From the NCBI RefSeq assembly GCF_050908995.1, contig NC_135126.1:7998001-8062000 (forward strand): a stretch of DNA of 64,000 nt, in the 5' to 3' direction. Source of the stretch: Andrena cerasifolii. Lineage: Eukaryota > Arthropoda > Insecta > Hymenoptera > Andrenidae. The translations under genes were made by a program, and so were the position numbers. A model generated the notes under the pieces. That model saw only the letters and a program-made list of their open reading frames with translations, was not told where the DNA came from and did no database searches. Each line of letters starts with the position of its first letter. The stretch's first letter is position 1. This document shows, piece after piece, positions 24,503-38,400 of the stretch.

Positions 24503-27500
24503 GTCCGAGGAATTCATAAATGCCTGATGCTCCTTATTAACGCTCGATTCTGCGGATAACGAATGCTGGGATCCGAAGCGCTCTACGGGAAGTACAAACG
24601 GCGGAGTGAGAAGTACGGTGGGCGTTAAACATTCGCTGCGGAATTAGGACCACGAAGTTGCTCCCACCCTTCTTTCCGCGTCCCTTCGAGGAGGGAACGT
24701 GTCTCGCGGCCGATGGACAAAGGGGGAGCGAAAAAGGGGACGAGCTGGACGGGAAAACGGAACGCGAACTCTACAAAGTTTTGCACTCTCGAAATAGCTG
24801 CTCGGTGTCCCACAGGATGCTCCCCCGGCCCCTGTTATCGTCCGTCAAGTCGACGAGACCGCGGTCTCAAACGCCCGTCGCAGGGCACATTTTCGCGGGG
24901 AGGATCCCGCGGCGCGATTCAGGTGGAGCAATATGACGTTGCTTCGCTCCGCGCGATGGCAGGGGAAAGAAACTTATCGCTGAGAGGCAATAATAGCTCA
25001 TCCACCCATATTTTCGCCGTATTCGACTGCTACGCCCAGACCGACGGAGAGGCAAAGAGGAGATCGTACTTCTCGCAACGAATAAGGAACCACTCCGAGG
25101 CTCCAGCGAGAACTTACGCCGGCAAAAGTTCTCGCGGCTCTCTGTCGTTCAGACGGTTCCTCCTCGAGGGCGACACGAGCTTTTAATATTCGCCGTGAAT
25201 TAAAAGCTCGTTAAAACTATGCTCGGCCGAACAGCAGAATGGTATTTCAGAAATAGTGCGCGTAATTTCGCGGCAGATCAAAAGGGCCACGGGTACAATT
25301 CAAACTTCCATCGCTCGTCTTCCAACGGGCCGCGCTGTTATTAAAACTTTCCGTAAAACTGCTTTCCCCGTGTAACCGTTCCGAGGCAATTCTTTCCTTC
25401 TCCGTCGAGCAAGTTCTGCGATGGGATAGCATTAGCTCCCGATCGAATTCGCTCCGCGGCTTCGGTCTTCTGCGCCGCGAGGGAACCGAACAGGGCAGGG
25501 AAACGAAAAATGCACGCGAAACTAGACTCGTGCCTAACTCTGGTAATATTCCATTACCGACAGTCGATGGAACATGTCTGACGAGATTCACTTGAATTTC
25601 GCGGACATCCCCCCAAGATCTTGGTGTTAGAAGCAGGACACTATTCAGGAATCAAAAGGTTCGCGCTTTACAGCAAGAGGAACGCGTTTAGAAGCCGCGA
25701 GTCGAAGGAATTAAAGTTAAGTATCCGGCGGGAACCAAAGTTCTACTCGTTGTGTTCTCCCTTTTCCCGTTCTTCCCTCGAAACCGCACCGTTCCCGCGA
25801 AAGTGCAATTGAAAAACTTGCAGAAAGTAGGAGGTTGCGTGTAAACAGGGTTATTATGTGGAAGGAATTAAATTTAAGTATCAGAGTTCCGCTTCCCTCG
25901 GAATCACTTATGAACGTGAAATTGAAAGGCTCGCGAGGGGCAAATTCTGTCGATGAGATATCCCTCTTCGGTCGCGCGAGCTCGCTTTTGTTCGAGCGAG
26001 AGGAGCAGTCGAATTTCTGGCGTACCTGCTCTGGCAGGATCTCGATTTGTTGATACGTAAAACAATGAGCGAAATTTTATTCCATTATCGGGCGCTCGAA
26101 AATGTTCAATGTAGAGAAACCACGTTGACATACATTATTCTCTACTGTCACTAACAGTAACCCGCATTCAAAGGAGGTCCCTCCAAAATTTCGACGTGTT
26201 TTTCCAAAAAACACAATCGCCATTTGCACAATCACCCTGGCGCACTCGAGATCCCTTGAATGGGCACGCGGACAGCTGACCGCGAAACATTCAAGATCGC
26301 CCTCAACTAATGCGCGCGCTCGAAACGCTTGAAAATTGTCGCGGCGCGGCCCGAGCTTAATAATCGACGCGTATCCGATCAGACGTTTGCTCTGTCGATC
26401 AATTTTAACGTCCCCCATTGTGCGAAGCGGCCGCGACCCGGTCGGACGGAATTTTCGGACGGTGATTTCGAGGAACAACCCGCTTCTCCCGCCCCCAATT
26501 TCATAACACGTCGTGTTATTTCAAAAAGCGAATTCCACCGAGCCGGTGCGATCTCACAGAAGGAAACAGCAAATAGCAGAAACCCGGTGACGTTCGGATC
26601 GCCATTATTTCGCGATAGAACGCTGGCCATCAGTGTTTACTATCCTTTATAACGGTGCGCGCTTTTGTTTCGTCGGGATTATTAAACTTTTTGCACCGTT
26701 ATGTTCCCACGCTTTTGTCCCGCTCCTGTATTCTCTATAGGGGACAAGCGTATTTCAATCCTCGAAATGTAATTCGAAGTCGCGGAGCCACGGTGCCGTA
26801 AATCCGTCGTCGATCATCCTCCATCGCTTTTTCCGTTTTAAAAACACGGTGGAGAAGGTTGCGGGGAGACCGTGGAGTCTCGCGCGGGTGGGTAGCCAGC
26901 GGAAACGATCGGGGTCCCAGTCGATTTTCTCGGCGAACCTTGGGGGTGGGATTTAATTAAGCAGAAACACTTGCAATGGAGATGGTCGGGGTCAGGGGTG
27001 GGTGTCGCGTTCAAAAGCGACACGGCAACCGCCTCGAGGTTAGAGCCGGTGGTGCGTCTCTGCAGAGCAAACCGCCTCGTTTTGCATCTGGAGATAAACA
27101 GTGGCATCGGCCGGCCGGGGCCACCCTGTGTCACTTAATTATTACGCGCGTGTACGCCCGCCGTTTTGCTTAATCGTGCCTATTTCCACCGACTGAATTG
27201 CACTGTTTGCAAACGGACAGAGGGGACACGGAGGGGGTGCGGGGTGGAAACGTACAGGAAAACAGGGAGAAGAAAAACAGGGCGCATGTGGGTGGGAGAA
27301 AGAGGAAGAGCGCGACAGGTTGCAGCACGCCCTGCAATCAATTCGATTTTCCATTCCAATTTTCCAGCGGCACCCATTTCTCCACCGGCCCCGTCCACCC
27401 TTTTCTCGTCTCGTCAGAATTTCCGTGGAGCCATCACGGGGGACGGGCGAACCGCTTTCCTGCGACTCGTTTTGATTCTCTGCCCTCTGTGTCTGTATCT

Positions 27501-30500
27501 CGCGAGATTGCGAGCTGCTTGGGGATACGGTGGCTGAGTTTCTCCTCCGGTTACGTCCCTTTCGCGACCCTCTCTTTATCGATTCCCGGAATCTCAACGA
27601 GGCGCGCGTCCAGGAGCTTTCTTAGCGGATTAAATGACCCGTGGACGGGGATTCGGGTGAAGTAAGCGGTTCTGCGTGAGAGGGCGAGATTGGGGGCAGG
27701 AGTCTTCAGCTAGTCGAAGGATGGCCCTGCTTTTGGTCGATAGTCTTTTGATACACCGCCTACTTGTATAGATTTTTGCGAGCTCGGAAGAATTCGGATG
27801 GGATCGATCCGAGAGGGTTGAATTTTGTAAACTTCGTGGATGAGATGTAGAAGAATGTTTTTAATCGCGGTAAATTTTGAAAAACACACTAGCTCGAATC
27901 AAGACTAACATTCGAAGCGTTCCATCCCTGTGTAATTGGACGTAACGAAATATCAGAGGCTCTATTCGGCGCCAGGATTCCTCAAGCAATCTTAATTGCA
28001 ATTTTTCACCGGGCGACCACGATTGAAACTCTAGTATGCAAATCCATGATAGTCGGAGGGGAGGATTACGTTCGTTTCAATAAGGCAGGGAAGACGGAGT
28101 CGCGGAAACGTCTTCGCGACGAAAGAATGGCCGCGTCTGCGACGTAGCCTGCGCTAAACGAACGGCACTTCGCCGATTGACTAAAAACTGATTTGCATTT
28201 AAATTATGGGAACGTCTACCTATGCAGACGGGTTTTAATTTATCTGTACCCTCGATCCCCCCCCCAAGAGCCCCAGCTTCTCTCCCTTTGAATGTAATCT
28301 TATCATCGGGACGAACTCGAGAAACCGTTCGAGCTTCGTCCCTTTAATATTCATGATTTATTGCCGTTGACTCGGCGACCGTTTCGCGAATCACGCCCTC
28401 TCGAGAGCCATGAAAAATCGCTCTTGACCCTCGAAAAATCGTTTACGGCTTCCCGGAGGCCGAAATATGGACGGCGGGCACCGACGATGCACGACAAATC
28501 TGTTGAACGATGGTGGATGCGTTTGTTGCCCGGGAACAAGGGCCTCCCGCGGGCCGCGGAAACAGCTTGGTGCTGGCGAAATGCCTTTTCCAGCGGCGCG
28601 CAACAAACGCCGTTCGTGACAAATTCAGTTCGCGCAAATTGGCAGACATCAAAGGGTCAGATAAACTAGTAACGGTATTGATGTTTCGCCAGCGAGGCGT
28701 GTTATTACCGGCCACTTTGTGCCCTTTTCCAGCTTTCAATTCGACGATGCGGACGGCAACGTTCCGCGGGAGACGTTCACAGATCGCAAAAGATCCAAGG
28801 GGTGGAGACGCGGACGGGCCTGTGCGCTTGCGGTCGTGCTGCGGAAAAGCCGCAATATGAACCGAATGTAACGAAGTTGCAACGGGGCGAAACGTGCCGA
28901 GCGTCGCGACTCCCGGCTGTACCAGGCAATTGTTGACCAGCACGCGTGTACAGGGGCGGTAATAAAGCCGTATGAATGGAAACGAAAAAAATTCCAGGGA
29001 ATCGTAAACCTCCAGGCCAAATATGAAGTTGGATGGAAACGAGCAGATTTCCTTTACATTAGATGGCTTACTGTGCCTCACGCGACGCACCCTAGAAGTA
29101 TCTATTCACTGAATTAAAATAGTAATTTACTTCGAGTCGATAAGAATGACGCGAAGAATTTTTATTGCAGCTGCTTGCTTAACTTTGTGTTTGAACTGCA
29201 ATATCAGTGATTAATTTTCGAGTATTGAAATGAAAGGACATTCCTTTGCCCGTAGGTAATCGCATGGTAAACGCATGAGTGGAGAATGCGCTTAATTTTC
29301 CATTACAATTGCTATGGTCAATAATGAATATCGTTAATAATATCGCAGTGGATAATCAATATTAAAAATATCCTGAGATCAAATAGGAATGGAGCGTTGT
29401 ATTGTTGCTGAGGACGGTGGCTAGCACCAGCTCACCCCCAACCCTCGAGACTCCGCAACAGCTGTCCCTCGATGCCGTCAAAGTTCGCAAAACATATCCC
29501 AATATCACCGACTAAATTGACTGCAAACTGAATGCACTGCCCGATAAAGTCCACAGTGCATCTACTGCGACCGCGTTGGACACGACTCGCGATCGAGCTA
29601 TCACTCCATATATACCCGTTTCGAAACGAAAGCGCCACACTTGTTAAACGCGACGCGTCAGGCCAACGGTGTTAATGGCAATGCGAATAAAAATTTATCT
29701 TCGAATACAAATTTCGAATAAAATGAAGTTATCCAAGGATAAAGAATAAATTTTTATGCGAATGATCTCGAATAAGAATTTATCTCGAAAATATAAACGG
29801 ATAGGTCCTGTTATGGTTTTGGTAAATTCTAGCGATCTGATTTACGAGCCTGCTGTAATTCTCAATATATAATTTTGAAACTCGGTAATAAATTCAGCGA
29901 GGACTTCCTTAATCCCTTAAGTAAACCGTCTGCTAGTCGAATAAGGTCTCAGCCAGTGTATGAATCTATAATTTCACGAAAACTGGTATAATCGTCCCGT
30001 GCAATTATATTATCAGTGGAATGTTTGAAGAAGGAACGGTGAGAGATATTCTCAGATGGAAGACAGGAACACGGAGCACCTCGTTCGCGATGTGTTAACT
30101 CATCCGCCCCACTGACAGGGCCTTCATACGAGCAGACCAACCGAACCACTCTCTTAACAGGCTCTCATCAACGAAATTCCTCTGTTTTATACGCCGAGGA
30201 AGCAACACGTGGACGAACGGCGTTCATCTACTCAGGTAATAACGTTATCCACCGGGGCGTTCTAATGATGTTAGAAGAACGCAAATTATTCGCGCGTCGT
30301 TCGTTAGACCCGTTAAACGCCAGCGAACGTATCGATTCGCCGCGAAGTGTCCCATGCGCGGGCCAATTAATTAGCCGCAATTTAGTTGGCCGCGATTGAT
30401 CGCGGCAATTTACTCGGATCCCGCGTTAAACCCACTTATAACGCAAGAAACGCCTATTACTCTCGGACATAACGCAAGACTGCCCGCTGGCTGCGGCGAT

Positions 30501-31928
30501 AAACGGAAGAATTCTGTGAAAATACAGGGGACATAAAATCAAGTGGTCGTTCCAAGCTGGTTCCTTGACTATGAATCGAAGCAAGCACCATTCTTCTTTA
30601 TTCTCGGAAAGATAACGAAGCGGTTAGCCAGATATCGTGGTAGCCAGCTCTCTCTGTAGAACGCTTCAGAGATCGAATGGGTTTGTCCCGGCGGTAGTTG
30701 CGATCCAGTAGATTTTTACAGGGCCCGATTCGCGTGTACTTGCAATCACGAAGAAGTTAATAGAAGTTTTCAGCCCCAGGCTGATGTGTTAATCGTATCG
30801 GAGGGAGACGGCGATTGCTGTGCACGCACGGTAAACCGACTGCTTTCAGGGTGAATTATAATTAACAGAAAAATCGTGCAACCCCGGTATCACGATCTTG
30901 ATCGCAGCGACATTTTCATCGGGCTGCTCGTAATTTCACGTTCAGTTACACCGTTTAAACGCATTCCTCTGCAATCCCTGATACGCGCAGGATCGTTTGG
31001 AGACAATCTACTCGATGCAAATATCGTTACATTGCAAAAACACGGTTTCAAATATGAGATTCTTCCCGGCGCTAGGATTTCCCAGCTCCGCATTGCTCCA
31101 TGTTTCTTCAGAAAACACCGCTCAAATTGGAACTTTTTTACGAGCGAGGCGAGCCATTAGGGAATAAAATACACGGTGCTTCCTTTCCATCCTCCGTGTT
31201 TGTCTAATTCTACCACTAATCCCCCTGGGCTCTGTATTTTCTACGCCCTGGATGTAGCGGCAGCGCTTTGTAAATCTGGAAAGATTCGATATACCTCGAG
31301 CCGATTTACACCAGCGACGACGAACACCTGAATTAACGCGCGCATTGAAATTCTTGGGACAAGCCGCGCTGGATCGATCCGAACTGTTTACAGACAATTA
31401 CGCGCGACGTTCAGAGCCTCTGCGGGGCTCCGGGGCAGACCTTGTGTCAGTGAAATTTCGACGGGCCCTCCGTCACACGTAAATCTCACGTAACGAATCG
31501 CGGCCACGTTACGAAGCAATTTCTCGCGAGGAACGGCGGCTCTCCCCGCGATCGCTCGAGATGGAAACGGACGTTCTAGATAATGTATTCGCGCGGAAGG
31601 TGCGTGCACGCGAGCGAGCACACGCGACTACGCTTTTGTGCGGCCATGGCGGAACAATGGACGGAAAAGCTTCTGATATCCGCGCCTCGTAGACCGCGGG
31701 ATGACGACAAAGAGGGGCTTTCCAGGCATAAAGGACACCTTCGGGGGCCCGCTGTTCCGCAGGATCGCGACGTCCATCATCGTTATACTAGGATGGCCTA
31801 TAAAAGCTCGTCGGTGAGCTCACAATTAGAAGGGCAGAGCTGTGAATTTTGACGAGGCTGCCTGTTTAATCCTTGGACCAGCCGTAGGTGAATGCCAAGC
31901 GACCACCGGGTCGGATAGTTCTCCAGTA
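24503..31928. other. non-coding stretch, no gene supported
   Basis: GC-mixed sequence with no recognised domain. A 215-codon open frame at 28443-29090 (minus) and a 157-codon frame at 24713-25186 (plus) have no domains, no splice context and overlap other open frames. An AT-rich stretch with degenerate repeats lies at 29680-29810. Confidence 0.55.
29680..29810. repeat. degenerate TTTATCTCGAATAA-type repeat block
   Basis: Words of the form CGAATAA, AATTTATC and TCGAATA recur about every 12-25 bases in both orientations. For example, GCGAATAAAAATTTATCTT near 29681 is approximately inverted near 29743. Such blocks are common inside decayed insect DNA transposons. No boundaries were resolved. 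Confidence 0.4.
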
Positions 31929-32417
31929 GGGTAATTGCGGGAGAGATGCCGCACTGGGAGGGACGCCGCACCTTCGGTATTTCAGGGTTATCGGTAATAA
32001 AATACAACACTGTCGATTTTATTTGCTTTGGGCTGTTCGTTTAGGTTAGATTAATAAGCGAGAACGTGTTTTTATTATTACTTTTAAAGATTTTGCTATT
32101 TTTTTAGGTTTCATTTTACTTTGCTTTTACTAATATTTTAAATAAAAAGTTAAAATTAACAAGTTTAAATAGAAAGTTGAACGTTTTTCGAAATGCGGCA
32201 CCACTCCCGCACGTGCGGCGTCTCTCCTAAACAAATGGATGTTTTTCGTTTCAACTCTTTAAGGGTGACAAATATTAAAATTTTGATTCTCTTTAATGCT
32301 AGTAGTAGGACAAGATGTTCAACTGATAATACGTATCCTTGGAACAAATTTTCATTGCAAAATTTAGACACGGTGACAAATTTGCGTAAGGTGCGGCACT
32401 TGCCCCACAATTGCCCC
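31929..32417. mobile_element. MITE-like element with TGCCGCAC repeats (family C)
   Basis: The left end GGGTAATTGCGGGAGAGATG and the right end, in reverse GGGGCAATTGTGGGGCAAGT, are imperfect inverted repeats, both followed by GCCGCAC. A second block at about 32193-32226 carries the same GCGGGAG and GCCGCA words in inverted orientation, and another GCCGCACC follows the left end at about 31964. The centre is AT-rich. No coding capacity is visible, and the target duplication is unclear. Confidence 0.55.
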
Positions 32418-35400
32418 AAGGTAGAATCATCTGGAAAAAGTCTACAGTCTGCACGAAGGTGAAGAAACTCGTGACATGTTCACTATTCTGATCTATAAGC
32501 TGCGCCTGCTCCCTCTCGCCTGTTATAAATGATTTCCTCGAATTCAATTACACCGAAGTGCGTTTCCGAAATGTCTAATCCGGGGCCATTACGCAGGTCG
32601 TTGATTTTATGATGTAATTACCGTGAAAGCAACCGAGGTCGGGAATAATTCCTGCGAATTCACCGTTTGATTTTCTAATTCATACAATATTCATCGTGTT
32701 CGCGGCGAGAAATTTCGCGCACGCCGATGGAACGTCGGTCGGAGAAGTAACTAACGTTCTTCCGCGCGAATACCATCGATATCGCGGGTGGATGTAACGA
32801 ATGGCAACGGGCACACGCGGTCGCCATTCGCGATCGAAGGAAATCCAGATTGCTTTTACTTCTACGCTCATGGAGAATGTTCAACGTTCATTTATATGGC
32901 TCCGCTCTTTGGGGGTATTAAATTAGCAACGGCGATTTTCGAACGCCGCAAGTTCGCTATAACTTAATACCGTCGTGTACTCGCGTTCGATTTTCGTGGG
33001 CGCAACAAGCCAGGGATGCCTGTGGTCTCCGACCGCGGGGCTCACTTAATTGGACATTAAATTACGCCAATCGAAAATCGGTCACAGTTAATCAGCGGGG
33101 ACGCGCCGGCAACTGCATTCTTCATCGACACTGAGTCAAATTAATGCCATAAAAAAAGAAGTGATTGAATCCCCTCTCGTTAAAATGGGAATAGAACAGT
33201 AATGTAATTAAGCTGACAGTGACGTAATGAGGATCGATCAGTGTACGTGTCAGCTGTATTGGTCGGCGCTCGAAATACAGAATTCGTTACTCGACTCACA
33301 CCGTCGCTTGCGATTAGTAAAATACTCGGATATTCTTTTCAACGCGATCACTGAGTTTGGAGGAGCAATTTTAACGGCTTCTACTAAGAACAGAGTATCC
33401 AGTTTCACAGTGGCTGTAGTAAAACTCGAAGAAGAAAATCATCAGCCATTATCCCCCGGAACAGCCATATACCTCCTCGATCAAATTCGCGCGACAAATC
33501 GGCAGGGTCGTAGAAATTGCGCTGCAGAGCTGGGAAAGAGCTGGCAGAAGGAAAATGAGGGGTAGGAAATCTATTTACGGTGCGCGGAAATGGACGGTAT
33601 AAACATCGCGCGGAACGACGCCCTGTTCCACTGGAGCTCCGACTTATCTGGACGGTTTTGCGAGCCGTGGAGCAGCGTTACCCGAAGATTAGAGAACATT
33701 CGAGGAACGAGTGGCTCTGGTAATCCGTACGAATTTACGTTCGTCCCGACATCGGACGACAGCCGTGGAGCAAGAACGCGATCCGGGTTATGTACTCACG
33801 AAAGATAGAAAATCGATATTCATAGAGGGTGCCCGTGCCGACGGGACACCGGTTGATTTTCATTCCGCTGAGGGATCGAGCGCCCTCGACGAGCGAGACG
33901 ACTCCCAAACGCATACGTTTTACGGCAACAGTTAACGCAATTCCTCGTTCGATCATTACACGAGTTCCTTGGCCAGAATGGAGCAGGATCCACCCCCTCT
34001 TTCAGCTCCTCGCGGGAGCCAGTCGAACGAGTGGCCGTTACGATATCTTCGGTCCGCGGAAATATTAAAACGGGCCGGATTAAAATTTTAATCGGGCCGA
34101 GCGTAACCGAACCGCTTCTAAATTGGAATATTTCAGACTGACCTGGTAAGCTATAATCGGGTTGTACTAGTAATCGACGATAATAGCCTCGATTAGGTCC
34201 CGATTACCGCGGCTATGGAACGGGAGCGGTGTACACGTTCACGTACCTGGAACAGAAAATGCGGGCGAAGAAAGATATTATTTCGTAATGGTGGATGTAA
34301 CTACGCGGACGTTTGTTAAGCAACTATTTGATATCCGCCGGTAGGTGCCGGGAAACGGAGCCGTTGGATAAATGGTCGGGGGAACACGCGCCGTGGAATA
34401 TTTGAGAAACATGGAGCCCGCTGGAATAATATTATAGAAATGGGAGCATAGAATGTTTGAGAACATGGAAATAAGGGGAACGCGGAATATTTCTGAGGCA
34501 GCCGAGTAATAGGACTGTAAAGTATATATACAGGAGCTGGTACGTGGATACTGGGAATACAGGGGGTTCGGTGCCGCGTAATAAACGGATACACCGAATA
34601 CCCTCGGAAATCCACTCAGTCTGCCGTGAACAGGAAAGTCCTCGCTCGTCAATTACTCTGTCCATTTTTATCGATTACGCCGCGGTAATCGGCCCGCAGC
34701 CGCCCTAGGTAGCAGATGAAACAAGAACAACACCCCCGAGCGATTTTTCTCCTGATGCAATATTCATGCGGAGCTTTACGAAGTCAGGAAAACTTCCGCT
34801 TAGACGGCGGAGGATATCGGATCAGGTGAAATCTGTTCGTGAACTTGATCGCCGGTATTATCATTGGAGCCCATGCTCGCTTCACGGGGATTTCCAGGTG
34901 TCATCGAGCGGCAGCGGATGAGCTAGGTGAACGAAGGATAAGAGAATCGGTCCTCGCGATGGATCGTCTTGTAGAAATCAATCAGAGTCGCTGGACTTTA
35001 AAAGGATCGGCTGTTTGACCTCGGAGTTCTAGTATTGGATGAAGACTTTGACTTCGAACCGCTGGCAGAATTCTTTCGCGTCGCGACGCAACGTTCTATC
35101 GCAGTGCTCGGGCGAAGATGTTTGGTCAAAGAGAAGGGGCCAAGTTCTACTCCCGAGGGGCCATCTTCGTCGAGGTCCTCCGAGGCGGCTGCGAAACTTT
35201 AATCGCTGCCTCGTTTCTTCCGAGGGAACCCCGAATGAGATGCAAGCAGCCAAGTCCTTATGATTAATTCAGCGCATTATCGCCAGGCTATTAGAAGAAT
35301 AGATTTAAATAACGAAATAGTACTGCTTACACGGTTCTCTACTTCCCGGGCCCGTCCATTACCTCTCCGCAGCCAGTGGCAGTTTAAAAGACGCTCGCAA

Positions 35401-38400
35401 ATTGAGTTTGGCAGTTACGGCCCGGCCCTCGAACGCAAGCAGCTTCTGCCTTGCAAATGATATTTTTCGGGCAGGGGAGGAGCCCTTTATTCGCCCGTTC
35501 GCCGGCTCCGAGCGTACTTCGTGCAACTTGAACGCGGTGCCAGTGTATTGTGACTCGCTAATAAGTACATCGCGTGGGTAAGGAAAATCCTTGATGGAGC
35601 TCGACGAGCTCGGGGGACAGAGTGGCCGGAAAGGGCCGGGTGGAAAACTTCCGGCGGACGGGAAACGCGAGGGGGCAATCAATGCCAGGGGCGATAGACC
35701 GATTATTTGCGCCGCGGCACGACGGGCATTTTTGAGGTGAATGAACACAATCTGGAAGAAGCTCCAAGTTGGCTGGAATTTTCGATCGGCGGAGGGACGG
35801 GCGTGCAGCGAGCAAAGAGAGGCTCCTGGAGAATTGCCAGGGCCAACCGACAGGAACGGTCCAGATATTCGCACGCGATCGTTTTGCAACGGCCCGGGCA
35901 GAAAGAGCGAGGGGAGAAGGAAAAGGGAGGAGCGGCGGAGGCTACACGCTCCTCTCCGCTTCTAGGGATGCTCGAGACCCCTTCCGTTCGAACTAGGGTA
36001 AAGCTAGCGTGAACTCTCGGGTTCCTCTGTTCGCGAGCAACTCGGCTTAAACTTCGGATCAATGCTCACAGCAATTGCACGGGAGTTTAAGCGGCGAGGC
36101 TGTCTTATCGGCGAGTGACTTTCGCTCGAGGAACGATACCGGCCTCGAATCTTCGATCGGGCTGCGATACCGCGGGTGGTTTAAGCCTCGGACCTCCGGC
36201 CGGTAGACGAAACAGGAAAATGCCCCGGCGCTCGGCTATCAGCGAACGTGCGAACCGAGGCCAATTTTGATTACGCGAAGGCGAACGTCCGCGCGAAACT
36301 GCCGCGCCAGTCCCGCTTCGGTTTGGAATTTCTTGTCCGGCGATCCAAGAAGGGGAGGAATTTAAAGCTCCCTGGTTAGCCCGGACTGTCTTTAACTCGG
36401 TGCGCTAGCTTGCTCGGTATTATTAAATGCTTCGCAGTTGGAGAAAATGCTTGCGGTCGTTCGGAGAAACTTGCGAACGGGGAAGGGGTGGAAATTGACT
36501 TGAGAATTCGGAGAGTGAAAGGCGTGTACAGTGGTATTCGTGAATCCGATTTGTCACGTTCGCTGGAGAGTGTATTCGTAATTGTTGAAAGGAGATTAAT
36601 TTCGATACGAGGGCACGGTCGATCTTACTTCCGTCTCTTTTCGTGTAATGGCGGTAAAGCGAGGGAGGTAGAGCTCTTTCCCGAAAATACTGGCCCCAGT
36701 GGAATCTCCTATCAAGATAGCGCGGAGAATAATTCCCTTCATATCTCAGCGTAACCCATTGATCGTAAATCGAGAAGAAACGTCGCGACTTCACGGTGAA
36801 AATCGTAGGAGCGCGGTGGCGTGCACCGGCAAAGTTTCGAATCGCGGGAACGGTGGAAAAAACGTCTGCTCCCATTCGACTCCATTACGCGCGACGTTTT
36901 CTTGGGAACTCCGGGGCAAATATCGCCATCCCTTTCGAATCGGCGTTCCAACCGAGATTCCGGTAACCACCGGTGCTGTTAACCTTTTCTTTGCCCATCG
37001 AACTCGCCTCGTATTCTTTTACGTCTTGTCCAATTCGAGATCAAGGAGAATAATGAACTGTTGCTTTCAGAAGGGCTTGTAATTTTATAGAGACACAAAG
37101 TACGTCGGTTTCTTTCGGAGCAAACATGATGGAACGTTTGAGGCAAGAACAGCGTGGTATGAGATGTAACTTCTTTCGTGCAGTTGCATTATTTCAGTTT
37201 CTCCTTTTACTAAGAACCTTTCCCCGCTTCTTTTCGACATCCTCCTGGAATGCTACTGCTCTTGCTTTGGGGCGCTTGAGCGTCGATAGAAGGTCGAATG
37301 TTTTTAATCAATTAACGTGAACTGAGTTACGATGCAACTCGCGGGATATGGCAGCGGCATATTCGGTTGCATCGCGACGTGAAGGGTGTTTCGTGGAAGA
37401 ATTCGAGATAATTTACATTACAGTGCAGCGTTCGTTAACGACCACCCACGCTGGTCTCGTGATTTTCTCATATCTGTAATTACAACGGCGCGAATTTTTC
37501 CCCGAAAACTTAGTTCTCGTTTCCGAGGGAAATTTCGCTGCACGGTCTTCGCGCTCGCCGCTCATTTGCGCGTTCGTGGGGCACGGAAGGGCTGTGCATA
37601 AAGCGTCGAGTATATTATGCTCGTCGGGGCGATTATTCCCCTGATGGATGTCAATTAAACACGAAAACGTGGCCAGCATTCCGCGCTCGATCAGCGTCGA
37701 ACAATTTCAGCCAGCGTTTTTTCCCCATTTCTCTTTTGTTGTTGGCCAGCCCCGCGCAACGGTGAATTATGTTGACGATCTCCGGGGTAATGGCAACGTC
37801 CCTTTTATCGCGTATCATTAGCCTTCCCCTAGCCCTGTTAAATAAATTACGAACGACACGTGTCCCCGCCGTTTTCCTTGATCGTCGCGCGCCGAACGAT
37901 TCGAAACGCGGCGAGCGATGCCACGTCGATGATCGTCGAATCGACTCTGTCACGCGGCACGATTGAATCTCTGTTCCGTGCCCCTCGGCGAAATAATGCC
38001 AGCCTCGAGCACGATGTTCTGGTAGCGGGCGACAATTCATCGCCGGGGGAACGGACGTTAATGTCGGAGAATTACGCGCTGAACAGGACTGTAGGATATT
38101 ACGGGCGCCATAAAAAATACCACGAAACCCGCGCCACGGTTTTTTATCTCTGTCGGTTCCAACGGGGCAGCGGAACCGCGCCGAGATGTAAAGCGAAGGG
38201 TGGTACAAGACGGAAAGCGGGGAAGGGCGGCCAGATATCCCGAGTTAATCATACTCTTTTATTACAGTAATTTGGGGATCTAATTATTATATGGAAATTT
38301 CCTTTTTCCCGCGGTGGCCCTTCGTACAATTTTTCTTTTAGAAGTTCCGAACTACCCCCGGGGCAATCTAGCCGCCCCTATACGCCTGTCCTTCTCTCCT

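Noticed and set aside
28443..29090. 215-codon minus-strand open frame
   Set aside because: No domain, uneven codon use and overlap with open frames on both strands; it is consistent with chance in GC-mixed DNA.
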